The notes below the pieces were generated by a model. It did not search any database and was not told the DNA's origin. It worked only from the letters and a program-made list of their open reading frames with translations. Shown here in pieces: positions 1 through 9,600 of a DNA stretch of 54,716 nucleotides. Position 1 is the stretch's first letter, and every line of letters begins with the position of its first letter. The stretch lies in assembly GCA_002887195.1 (NCBI GenBank), contig PJAB01000038.1:1-54716 (forward strand). Reading direction: 5' to 3'. The position numbers were made by a program, and so were the translations under genes. Origin of the DNA: Chrysochromulina parva. Taxonomy: Eukaryota; Haptophyta; Prymnesiales; Chrysochromulinaceae.

Positions 1-141
1 CCGCGCGCAGCTGCTTCGAGGTGAAGCCGGCCACGCGCAGCGCCCCCGCAGTGAATCCCACCGCCCGAAGCTCCTCTGCGTAATAGCGTGCGGCCTTGAG
101 CTCGGTCGCAGTGTAGTCGCGGCCGCGCGCCGCGGGTGCCG
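1..141 (-). other. Fragment of a short-repeat protein, cut by the window edge
   Basis: On the minus strand one frame stays open and reads as a run of roughly ten-residue repeats of the type E-L-(R/K)-A-x-G-F-T-x (for example YTATELKAAR, YYAEELRAVG, FTAGALRVAG). Such degenerate Leu/Gly repeats are common in protist proteins and have no assigned function. Upstream the frame meets a stop before any ATG, and I see no clear acceptor AG, so this is either an internal exon with an unrecognised splice site or a decayed copy. The body of the gene would lie left of the window. Confidence 0.35.
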
Positions 142-627
142 TTTGTGCACCATCAAATCATCCTAGAAAATTACCGCAAGCACGTGGTATTCATAACGAA
201 TGTCTGAAGCCGTCTGACCGGCGTCCGATCTGGCGGTGGCGCTGCGCGCGTGCCCGTGCGCGCGGGCCGCCGGGCGGGGTCCGCGCCCGCGCGCGCGGCG
301 CCTGACGGATGCGACACTTTCTAGGTCTAAGATGTCTAAGTCACTTTCGCGGATGATCGGACCGGACGGTGTGTCTCACAATTTCCCCAGCCCTCGCTCT
401 CGAATCAACTCAATTTCTATATTCTACGCCGGCTAATAGCTTGCCGGAAAAAGCGCGAGCGAGGTCCCAGGAATGCACTTCCAATTCGGACGCACCTGCC
501 ACCCCGGGTATGCTGTGGAAAGTGCGCTGAGCTCCGACGGAGGAGCGCACCGCTTGGCGAGCCTGCAACGCACATGCCCGCGCGGCATGCTGCACCATAA
601 CAGTCTGTTACGCGCGCGCGCACGTGC
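142..627. other. Intergenic stretch, nothing recognised
   Basis: GC-rich with alternating CG tracts (around 240-300). It lies downstream of the DEK_C gene and so holds its 3' untranslated region. I see no gene or RNA in it. Confidence 0.4.
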
Positions 628-1372
628 TCATTTCTTCCACGCGTTCGAACCGGGGATCACTACGTTGCAGCCAAGCTGCGCCCAAATCTCGTGGTCACCG
701 ATTTTCATCAATATCTTGCCACCGAGATACCAGCCTGCCGAGCCGCTTGCGAAAGTGCGAGGCTCGCCGCGCAGCGTATTGCCCTCGACGTCTATCTCCA
801 GTGCGCTCGCGGTCTCGAGGAACTTCTTGATCGACATCTTCATAGTCTCCTGTACCTTCTTGATGTTCTGTGCAGGACGCGTGCATGCGCTGCGTTAGGA
901 ACCAAGCTCGTGGATGCGTGTGAGGTGCAGCTGCGGCACACGTGCGCACACCTTTGGCGCCTCCTTGCCCGATCGCGTGGTGCACGAGCTCTTCCCTTTG
1001 TTGGGATTGTCCGACGAGGACGCTGCCTCCTTCTTCGACTTCTTGGCCTTAGGCTCCTCTTCCTCCTCCTCCTCCTCCTCCTCCTCCTCCTCCTCCTCCT
1101 CCTCCTCTGCTGCCTTATCCTGGGCCGCATCGGCACGCATCGACACGCATGGTCACATGCCGAAGGATAGTGACAGGCTCCTGGGAGTGTGCACATACCT
1201 TCAGGACCTCGTCAATCATCGTTGAGATATCTTGCTTGTACTGCTTAAGTGCGTTACTCTCCATGCCAAGACTCTGCTCGAGCCGCTCCCGCACGCCCTT
1301 AGCGGTGAGATTGTCGGCGCCCACCTCAGTGATGATCTTTGCCACCTGCTTCTTGTTGAATGGGAGACTCAT
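628..1372 (-). CDS. DEK C-terminal-domain protein with poly-Glu linker (3 exons)
   Basis: Exons on the minus strand are 1372-1199, 1119-952 and 867-628, all phase 0, giving 193 aa. Residues 1-58 form a DEK_C-type helical domain (TAKGVRERLEQSLG, ending EVLK), a fold that binds DNA or nucleosomes in DEK and chitin-synthase-associated proteins. Exon 2 is a poly-Glu run followed by a Lys-rich segment (EPKAKKSKKE), typical of nuclear chromatin proteins. Exon 3 encodes a compact module (GEPRTFASGSAGWYLGGK, then VVIPGS) that I believe recurs in algal proteins but cannot name. Introns of 79 and 84 bp have donors gtatgtg and gtgtgcg and CAG acceptors. A nuclear chromatin role is inferred. The start at 1372 was preferred over 1438 because the DEK_C domain begins there. 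The gene is head-to-head with the Cys-rich protein at 1535. Confidence 0.72.
1054..1107. repeat. (TCC)n / (GAG)n trinucleotide tract
   Basis: Uninterrupted CTC/TCC triplets that encode the poly-Glu linker of the DEK_C protein on the minus strand. A second tract of the same kind encodes the tail of the DEAD-box helicase at 42913-42960. Confidence 0.9.
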
Positions 1373-1534
1373 CTTGGAATCGCCCCGGTCGTGGAGGTCC
1401 TCGCGTGACAAGAAGTGCCGGACCTGGTTTGCATTCACAGAAACCTTTGAAGCGGTTTCCTGAAACCTTCCAAAAGCTTACCAGGTACAAATGTACTACG
1501 CATCCCCCCGCTCTATCATGCTTTGCCTGAACAC
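1373..1534. promoter_or_regulatory. Putative bidirectional promoter (DEK_C gene / Cys-rich protein)
   Basis: 162 bp separate the two inferred ATGs. It holds one TTCACA (1434-1439), a hexamer that recurs upstream of several genes here. Promoter function is inferred from position only. Confidence 0.35.
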
Positions 1535-2547
1535 ATGTCCTTCTACGCGCGGCAAATACCATTCATGCTCGTCGCCGCGGGCGCCCTGCTGTTCGCTAGC
1601 AGTACGATGCCCGCGCTTGCTCCCTCGTTCACTACCGCTATGGCACGCGTGCCAACAAGCAGCACGCGGCTCAACGAGTTGGAGACGGCGGTTGCAAGCT
1701 TGGACGCTCAAGTTCGACAGCTGCTCGGCAGCCTGCCACCGACGACGCCGAACAGTGGGACGGCGCTCAAATCGGCGCCGGCTGCAGCGCCTGTGCAAGC
1801 AGCCACTGCCTCCGCCACTCCTAAGGCCATGACGTCGCTTGAGCGCGCAGTGGCGGCGGCGGCGGTGCCGACGAACAGTTCGACCAGTACTACGCCCGTC
1901 GTCACCTCGCTGCCCGCCGCGCCTGTCGATGTCGTGCCGTGGACCACGCTTGCAAATGCTTCTTGCAACGCCAAGCTGCACGCGGGCTACGGCGGCGGAG
2001 CCTTCACATGGGGGATGACTTTCAAGGTCTCGTCCGCACAGGAGTGCTGCGACGCGTGCACGGCGCATGCACGTACGTGCGTGGATCAGATCTCCGTGGG
2101 ACAGCCCTATTACGAGCGTCGCTGGCAGGGCAACACGACCGTCGAGCGCTGCCCCTCGCACATGAGCAGTAACGAAGAGGGTACCCACAAGGCCGCTCCG
2201 TGCAACATCTGGGTCTTTTGCCCGACGCTCTTGGAAGACGGCGGCCTGTGCTGGAGCAACGACGTGTGGAATCACTCGTATGGAGAGGTGCGCGCCGCTT
2301 CGAATCCTCGCCTGCGCTCGTCCTTACGCCTGGGTGTGCTGAGTTCGCCTCGCCCTCCGCCTGCGGCGTGCAGTGTTGGCTCAAGAACCAGCCGAAGCCA
2401 GAGCGGCCTTGGGCCGGTGCGTATGGCCCCTATCCTGCAGGCTATCGGACGAAACACAAAACCACCCCGCCGTCGGTTCAGTGGATGTCGGGCAGCTTGA
2501 CGAGCGCGGCGGTGGTCGAGGTCGACGGCCCGCATTGGCATTGGTGA
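1535..2547 (+). CDS. Membrane-anchored Cys-rich (PAN/apple-like) protein, 2 exons
   Basis: Exons 1535-2287 and 2374-2547 give 308 aa. The N-terminus has a single hydrophobic signal-anchor (residues about 8-30, FMLVAAGALLFASS), followed by an Ala/Thr/Pro-rich stalk with a short helical stretch, then a Cys-rich domain from about residue 150 (SAQECCDACTAHARTC, PCNIWVFCP, CWSNDVWN). The Cys spacing resembles PAN/apple-type carbohydrate- or protein-binding modules in algal surface proteins; the assignment is by eye. The intron (86 bp, donor gtgcgcg, acceptor gtgcag) was placed because it joins YGE to CWLKNQP, restoring an open frame to the stop at 2547. An extracellular or luminal ligand-binding role is inferred. 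The first in-frame ATG is at 1535. Confidence 0.7.
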
Positions 2548-2814
2548 TTTCTGCTTCGTGCGTGTGGACTCGATTCCGCCGTTTCTTGAAGTCATCATTG
2601 ACATTGTGTGTTAATAACAGTGTGTTTCGTCAAACAGGTTTTAGCGTCTCAGTGTGTGTTTGATCGTTTAGACTAGATGTAGGAGGCCGGATGCACAGTA
2701 CAAAACTGTGCCCTCGTGATTGAAATGACTGGGTTCCTTAGTGGTTTCGGCAAGATACCCGGTACGCACTAAAAACAAGGGAAAGCCGAGCGCGTCCTCT
2801 GCTGAAAAATTTCA

Positions 2815-3560
2815 ATGGCGATGTCGAGTTCCCCGTCCGCGCCGTTGCCGATCAACCTCTCTCAAGCCAACCGCAAGCCCAAGGGCGGGCTCGCCCGCAT
2901 GAAGCAGGACGCTCTCCTGAGCGAACGCAGCAAGTCGCACACGCGGGCGCTCGCGGCTGCTGAGCAGCACCAACTTGCCCACGAGGCTGTCCTGGCGGCT
3001 GCCAATGCCGAGGCCGCGGCGATCACAGCGTGGACGCACCGAGACCGCGATGTGGCGTTCGCCGAGCCGACTGCTGATGACATTATCTTCGTGGAGAAGC
3101 ACACCGCCGATGAGGAGTCCGCGGCGCCAGAACAGCAGCAGCAGGAGCATCCCAAGAAGGCTGAGGCACCAGCAGCAGGAGCAGCGCTCGAGCTTGTTGT
3201 GCTGAAGTGCGATGAGCCCACCGAGGTGCCCATCGAGGCTCCGCTCACGGGTCGGCAGATGCGCCTGCTGGAGGCTCTGCAGGTGCGCCGCCGGCCGCTA
3301 TTGTGTCCTCGCGCCGCATGGGCTGCCGGTCTCTCCTCTAACCCGACCCCATCTGACCCTTGGAACCTCGATGCCACACCCCTGTGCAGGCTGAGTGAAT
3401 TGACGCCTGCTTTCAGATGAGTTACGTGTATGTGAAAGTCGAGACTCACGCACGTCCGGCCGCGCGCAGCAAGCGCGCCGCGGCCGCGGTAGCGACGCTC
3501 GGGACACATTGGTTTCCGAGGGATTTCAGCACCGCCACCGGTCTCGACAACAGCTCATGA
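2815..3560 (+). CDS. Unknown small coiled-coil protein, 2 exons
   Basis: Exons 2815-3282 and 3417-3560 give 203 aa. I do not recognise the family. Residues 20-70 are rich in Ala, Glu, Gln and Arg and likely helical; residues 95-120 are Glu/Gln-rich. The intron (134 bp, donor gtgcgcc, acceptor tttcag) is phase 0 and replaces a tail that would otherwise read to a stop inside it; the second exon starts MSYVYVKVE and ends at TGA 3558-3560. The start ATG at 2815 follows an A-rich leader (aaaaatttcaatgg). Coding status is likely, function unknown. Confidence 0.5.
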
Positions 3561-4023
3561 TCCGCGATGATGGTAAGTAAGTTGCAACATTCCGTCAGTC
3601 TACAGTCAGTAATTGTTTTGCGGCCGCACACACTCGTCACTCCGATTGAAGGGAGACGGGGGTTGGGACGGCTTCGGCACTCCTCTCCTGGTCATACGCG
3701 CCTGCGGCCTGGCGGCAAGTACGACGATCAGTACGACTCACGTGGCGAGGGTCGAGCCCAATAATTCTATGCGTGGCGTTATGTGTGCGCTAGTACCGGT
3801 AGCAACGTACCGGTACTTGCAAACTGCTGCTCAGTTACAAATCTCCACATCACAAACTAAGGCGCGCCTCCCGTGTGGAGTACTTGCAACTTGGAGTTCA
3901 TGTGGTCGTTCTCCGTGTCGGAGACAACCCGCGTCCCCGGGAAGTTCACCGTCGCCGCCTCATCCATCATCGCCGCCTTCATCGCCGCCACCCCGTGCTG
4001 TGGTTTCGAACACTGTGCAAAAC
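3561..4023. other. Upstream region of the EF-hand gene
   Basis: The reading frame of the next gene is open through this stretch back to about 3613, but composition is unlike protein and the first ATG with good downstream content is at 4024. Another in-frame ATG lies at 3769. The region holds two palindromic ACCGGT sites (3795-3800 and 3809-3814). Confidence 0.4.
3792..3817. promoter_or_regulatory. Pair of palindromic ACCGGT motifs
   Basis: Two copies of GTACCGGTA-like sequence 14 bp apart, about 210 bp upstream of the ATG at 4024. Four more copies cluster at 29170-29209. A transcription-factor site is conceivable; function is not shown. Confidence 0.3.
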
Positions 4024-5010
4024 ATGGGCCTCAGCGTTGACGCGCTCATCCAACGCAACACCCTCTCTCTGCCCCCTATACCCATCGCAGCAAGCCGGCA
4101 GCGTAGCTCCTTGCCACCCTCGCTGAACGCATCGCCACGGGTGCTGCCGCCCCCCATACAGACGCATGAGGCGCTCTCCAAGGCCAAGCGACTGCGGCAC
4201 GCAAGGCAGCTCGCGCTTGAAAGCGACTGGCACCTATGGTTGGCTGCGCGTACGCGCTCGAAATGTCCACGTGTGCCCATGACCGAGGAGCGTCGACAGG
4301 CTCTGCGCAGAGAATTCAACAATCTGGACGTGGATCGCAGTGGTGATGTGTCGCTTGATGAACTTGAAGGCCCACTGAAGGCGATCGGCATTGACCCTGT
4401 GGAGGTTCGGTCCATGATGCTTCGGCGCAGCACTCGCCGTGGCATGGCGCTCGACTTTGATGCATTCCAACACCTCCTCTTGACACTCGATCGCGCGCCA
4501 GTTCCAAATGGTAGGGCCAAGCGTGGTCCAGTCGAAGGCAGCGTTGCAGCGATCACAAACGAGGACCGATTTCCTTTCCACTTACACTGTGCCGCCCAAC
4601 ATCTTCGCGAGCTTATCGATGGGAAAGTGGCGGAGGGCCAGCGTTCAAGAGTGAGACTGAGCAAGGCTTTGCATGAGATGGATGGCTCGCCCGGTGCAGG
4701 CGATGTGATGGTGTTCCATCACATCACCGAGCTGCCTATAAAGCGAGGCGCACTGCCCGAGATCCTAAAACTGACCAGCACGACTAGCTTCAAGGATCAG
4801 CTGAAAGGCCTTCGCGGATTCATTGGTGTGACGTTCACTGTGCGTATGCCTCGGTGCGAGAACGATGCTGCTCACCTGGGAGACGAGGTTTTGGTGGTTC
4901 ACTCGCGCTGGCACTCCGAAGCAGCTTGCGAGGCCCACGGCGGCGGTGCTGCACTCAGCAGCGTCCTCAAGAGCGTGTTTGCGAACTACACGACGAGGTA
5001 CGCCAAATAG
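4024..5010 (+). CDS. EF-hand protein with ABM-like C-terminal domain
   Basis: Single exon, 328 aa. After a Ser/Pro-rich N-terminus there is one canonical calcium loop (DVDRSGDVSLDE, about residues 102-113) followed by a degenerate second hand (RGMALDFDAF). The C-terminal 100 residues contain strand-helix elements and the signature HSRWHSEAACEAH, which resembles the dimeric alpha/beta-barrel (antibiotic biosynthesis monooxygenase-like) fold, where a Trp/Ser/Glu-His segment precedes the closing helix. The pairing would put an enzyme-like or stress-response barrel under calcium control, but this is inference. The gene lies between the coiled-coil gene and eIF5A on the same strand. Family confidence is high for the EF-hand, moderate for the barrel. 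Confidence 0.68.
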   Translation: MGLSVDALIQRNTLSLPPIPIAASRQRSSLPPSLNASPRVLPPPIQTHEALSKAKRLRHARQLALESDWHLWLAARTRSKCPRVPMTEERRQALRREFNNLDVDRSGDVSLDELEGPLKAIGIDPVEVRSMMLRRSTRRGMALDFDAFQHLLLTLDRAPVPNGRAKRGPVEGSVAAITNEDRFPFHLHCAAQHLRELIDGKVAEGQRSRVRLSKALHEMDGSPGAGDVMVFHHITELPIKRGALPEILKLTSTTSFKDQLKGLRGFIGVTFTVRMPRCENDAAHLGDEVLVVHSRWHSEAACEAHGGGAALSSVLKSVFANYTTRYAK

Positions 5011-5622
5011 GTGTCTCGTCCGTCCGCCCCCGGACCACCGTCCCCGAGCCATGTGCACGAGCGAAAACTTCTGCATCGGTTCGAGCCCGCTGTGACCTGT
5101 TCGGCCTGTCAGCCGAGCTGTACCGAGCTGTAGCACCCAAAGCGGTACTGACTGTGGTCTCCACTGAGGCTGAGCGTACATGCGTACTCGGTACGCTCGC
5201 AGTACAGTGCAGCAACGTAAGGAGCTTTCGGAGCGGTAAGTGTAAGACGTCACGAGAGTTTGAAACCGATACATCCGCCGGCCGTGCGTCCAAGGATGGT
5301 TTCCTTTCCGACGAGTTTGAAACTCGACAACAGCCTGTGGGAAAAGCTGCGTCGCGCAGCTCCTGTGAGCGCGGGTGAGCGCGTCTTCGCTACGGCCGCC
5401 TTGCGCGCGGCGAGCCGTGTGCGACTGAAAGAAAGCCCGCTGCCTGACGCTGCATGAGCACTTTTTATTGCTACGGCTGTGCCCCGAGCTCTGTCTTCTG
5501 ACACCGAGCCTGTTGGCGGGCCGTCTGGTTGCGAATGCTGCACTCACCATGCTGCTCACTGCTGCTGCAATGAAGAACTCTGATTGCGCTCCGGTCGATC
5601 TCGCCTGCAGGTGTGCAAAAGC
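5011..5622. other. Intergenic region and eIF5A leader
   Basis: 612 bp with no supported gene. It holds a 15-bp near-perfect palindrome (5312-5326, arms CGAGTTT/AAACTCG around one base); one arm sequence, GAGTTTGAAAC, also occurs at about 5255. A possible 5'-UTR acceptor (cctgcag, ending 5610) precedes the eIF5A ATG by 12 bp. Confidence 0.4.
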
Positions 5623-6129
5623 ATGAGTGACGGCGAGGCACAAGAGGAGACTTTCGAGTCCACTGATGCTGGCTCTTCGCACACCTACCCGATGGAGGGT
5701 GGCCAGATCCGCAAGGGCGGCTACATCATGATCAAGGGCAATCCGTGCAAGGTGTCTGACGTCTCGACCTCCAAGACCGGCAAGCACGGCCACGCCAAGT
5801 GCCACTTCGTCGCCATCGACATCTTCACGGGCAAGAAGATGGAGGATCTTGTGCCTTCGTCGCACACGACCATGGTCCCGTTCGTGAAGAAGGAGGAGTT
5901 TCAGTGCATGGATGTTGACGATGACGGCTTCGTCACGATCCTGACTCCTAGCGGCGAGACGCGCTCCGATCTCAAGCTTCCCGATATCATGCAGCCGGCA
6001 CCGCCGGGCGCCGCGGAGCTCTCCCAGAAAATTCGTGAGCTCCTCAAGGAGGAGAAGGAATTCTTCGTCATCGTCCAGTCGGCGTGCGGCATCGAGCAGA
6101 TCATGGACACCAAGGTCATGACTAATTAG
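5623..6129 (+). CDS. EIF5A: Translation factor eIF5A
   Basis: 168 aa, close to the usual 155-160 of eukaryotic eIF5A. Residues 20-85 form the SH3-like N-domain with the hypusination loop KTGKHGHAK; Lys54 is the predicted site of deoxyhypusine synthase/hydroxylase modification. The C-terminal OB domain runs from about 86 (FQCMDVDDDGFVTILTP) to the end. It binds the ribosomal E site and relieves stalling at proline-rich motifs, which suits a proteome with long Pro tracts such as the DnaJ-like protein at 49641. Coding is uninterrupted. The start is the ATG at 5623 followed by MSDGEAQEET, typical of the family. Cytosolic. Confidence 0.97.
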   Translation: MSDGEAQEETFESTDAGSSHTYPMEGGQIRKGGYIMIKGNPCKVSDVSTSKTGKHGHAKCHFVAIDIFTGKKMEDLVPSSHTTMVPFVKKEEFQCMDVDDDGFVTILTPSGETRSDLKLPDIMQPAPPGAAELSQKIRELLKEEKEFFVIVQSACGIEQIMDTKVMTN

Positions 6130-6691
6130 TCACGACTTTATGGTTCTTGAGAACCGGAGTTTACAGGACCGGCTTAGTGGCGGATGATGGAGCGTGTGTG
6201 ACGTGACCGCGGCGGTCAGACGGCGCCTCGCGAGCGCGAGCGCCGAATCGGGCGGTGGCGCGCGTGAGGCGCGTTTGGTCGTGCGTGGCTGGCTGGCTGC
6301 ACGCATTGCACACGCGAGCTCGCCGGGCGTGTGTTTACTTGGCACGTCCTGTGAGCGTGGAGTCTGTGGAGTCACTGATGAACTTTGGAGAGACTGCAGA
6401 GAGTAACATTAATATAGCCGGCCGCGAGCGCGACGGGAGTAACGGTGAGACGTGAGCGGCCGCGCCGGGGCCCGCGCCCGCGCCGGCGCGCCGCCGGCTT
6501 CGCCCGCAGCGGCGGCGTGGAGCGCTTCTAGCTGCATGTACGGCAGTAAACATCATGCGATGATCATCATGTACCGACGCAGATCATCCGGCTCGAATCG
6601 AATCCGGTTGGGCGGTACGACTGTTTCAAAACCGAACCCAACCGCCGCGCGCGAGGCAAGACCACGAGGCAGCAGCGGCGCAGCGGGGCCA
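6130..6691. other. Convergent intergenic region
   Basis: 562 bp between the ends of eIF5A (+) and the LRR scaffold gene (-). Very GC-rich, with short open frames only. No gene or RNA recognised. Confidence 0.4.
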
Positions 6692-9600
6692 TTACCTGAG
6701 TCGGCCCTCTGCGGCGACCGTTGCCCACGTCGGCTGTACAGGGTCCTTTGCTTCGGGGGCGGCTGGCGCCGAGACAGCACGCTTTGGACGAACGGGCGCG
6801 GCATGGCTAGACGCAGGCCACTCAGCCTCAGGTTTGCCTCTCGGGGTGCCGATAGTCGGCTTGGGACGCGAGGGTGGCCTGGGCGGCGGCCGCAACGGGT
6901 GTTGGTTGCTTGCAAGGTGCATGGATAGTGACCAGCCATTCGCGACCTTGCCGCCGAGACCGAGCGCGTTGAGCACAGCCAACCGCTTGGGCTGCAGCCG
7001 ACGTACGCCCAGCGCAGTGGCCGAGTCGAATGCGATGCCAACGGCGAGAGCGCCCGGAGCGTCTAAGGAGCTGCCCTTGGCGCGAAGATGATCCTGGGTG
7101 TGACCTCGCACCTCTCGCGCGGGGCCCGGCGCCGCGGCGCCATCCACCCCCGATGGCGATGGCGGCACTAGCCCAAGCGCGTCCCAGCCACCGGCTGTGC
7201 GCGGCGTGCGCTCCGGAGGCTGGTGGAGCCACGGGGATGGGATCGACGCCACCGACACAGCCGCGGCTTCGGGTGCAGCGCCGAGCCGAGCACGTGCCGT
7301 CTGCTGATGAGGGGCGCAATCAGCATGCACTCCAGAAGCAGCGCCGAGCCGAGCACGTGCAGTCTGCGGTCGGGCCGCCGCGCCAAGCGGCAGCTCAAGC
7401 GGCAGTTGGGTGGCAGGGTCGGGCTCGGCGCGCGCGCTGCCCGACGCGGACTGAGGGCACAGTAACGCCCGTGCCCGTGGGCCAGCCTCCGAGACGTCCA
7501 GATGAACTCCCACAGGCGTCGCGAACGTCCCTCGCGCTGTCGCGAGCGTCTCTCGGGGCTCGTACTCGCGCGCGACGTCGCGCAGCGCGACGCGATTCTT
7601 GGCCTCGATGACGATCTCACCTGCCGCACCGACCTGTAGCTTCTTCTCGAGGGTCACGTTGAGCCCCTGCCGCAGCCTCGCGTGCAGCTCGCTGTACTCG
7701 ATCGAGCCCGAGCCGTCAACGTCCAGCAGCGCGAAGAGTGAGTCCACGTCCAATTCGCTAATGGGAGGCGTCATCACGTCCAATTCGCTCATGGGAGGCG
7801 CATCGGACCCGCTTCTGGAGGCGTGTCCGACGCTACTGGCCACGAGAGGCAAGACTCGTCGGAACTCCGCGCACGTGACCTTGCGATCACCATTGGCGTC
7901 GAGCTTGCGGAAGAGGTCGATCACTCGGTTCATCTTCGAGAGCAAGACCTTTCGCAAGGCTTCCACTCCGACGGCGCCGCTCGGGACGGCGCCGCTCGGG
8001 ACGGCGCCGCTCGGGACGGCGCCGCTCGGGACGGCGCCGCTCGGGAACCCCACTCCGACATGCGCGCCGACTTGAGCGGCTGAGACAGAGCTGGGAGTGG
8101 CGGCGACGGCAGCGGTGGGGCTATTGGCGATCGCGGCAGCGGAGCAGGTGTCGGCGGCGGGAGCAGGCGGCTGCATAGACTGGCCCGTCGTACAGACCGC
8201 ACCAGCGGACGTTGGCGTCAGCTGCGGAGGTCGTGCCTGCGGCGCCCCGGGGCGATGCGATGGCAGCTCGACGGCGCGGCGCCAAGGAGGTGGCTGCCTA
8301 GCATGCAAGTGCTCACCACGGCGCCAAGGAGTTGGCCCCGCCGCCGAGTGTGCATGTTGGGCAGCGGCATGGATGGCGACGGCCGCCGCCGCGCCCGTAG
8401 GCCACGTGAAGCCCGCTACGGCGCGATGAAGCCGCGCCGTGCCGAGCGTTCGGTGGCCGCGCTCGTCTGGAACCGCCTGGATGGCGAGAAAGTCGGACGT
8501 AGGCGGAGGAAGGCTGTCGATCACCGCCGTGCGTGAGGCCACGGGTGCAGTTTTGCCGAGGCCGTCGGCGCGGCGCAGGTATGAGGCGGGCACGAGGCCC
8601 TTGGCGTCGTCGTGCAGCCGCTGGCACAACGCCCAGTCGAGTGCCTCGGGCGGTTGCCTCACGAAGCGCACGAGCTCCTGCGCCTTGCACGACATCTCAC
8701 CCGCACCCTCAGGCGCGAAGTCGGCGAGCACGACCATGATCTCGCCGCGGCGAGCACCCGCCACGGCGGCCTGCGCGCCCGATACAGCGCCCGAGGAGTT
8801 GGCGGCGACCCTGAGGCGTTCGGCGGACAGCACAGCCGCCTGCAGATGAGCGAACGTGGCGAGCGCCTCTCGCGCCTTCTCCACGCCTCGCAGCACTGTC
8901 CTCTGGTGTCCAAAGTCGTTCACACCGAGCTGCGGCAGTTGGTCGATAGTGAGTGTGCTCAGCTTGGCGCCATTCAGGTTGCTGCCAAAGGCGGGCGCGT
9001 AACACGGGAGCCCGAGGTTCCGCACGAAGGCGGCGCAGTGCTCGGGACCCCACTCTGTGAGCCGCACCGCCGGTGGGATGTTCGCCAGCAATGTCGCGAA
9101 GATGGGTTGGCACCCGTCCAGGCATGCTGTCGCGGCGAGCACGCGCGCCTCCGCTGCCTGCTCCACAAGCCGCTGCTGCCCTTTGGTTGCGTTTTCGACC
9201 AGCAAGGCGGCGAGCGCCTCGCGCTCAGGGAGCAGCGCCTGCTGCCGGCGCAGCTGCCGCCGCCGCTGCCCAACGTACTGGAGGCATGCGAAGATGGTGA
9301 GCGCCGCGCGGCGCTGCTCTAAAGTCAAGGCGGGCTTGCGGCCGGGCTTGCGGCCGCTCCCCTTTTCGACGAACCCCATGGCGCTCCCCTTTTCGACGAA
9401 CCCGGGTTCGTCGGCCAGGTGGCGGAGGCTTTGCGGCCTGTCGGGCGGCTTTGGACGGAGGGCTACATGCCTGAGGCGCCAGTTGGTCTGCAGCGTCGTA
9501 TGCAGCGCCCCGAGCGCGAGAACATCCGCACCGCAGTGCGCGAGGTCCACAGACGTGAGGCATGTGTTGTGCGCGAGTCCATCAAGCAGGGACGCGCAGC

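Noticed and set aside
4765..5865. Minus-strand 366-aa frame overlapping eIF5A and the EF-hand gene
   Set aside because: No recognisable domain and antisense to conserved coding sequence.
7971..8045. Possible CRISPR-like or regulatory array
   Set aside because: Units are contiguous 15-mers in frame with the LRR scaffold; a simple coding repeat.
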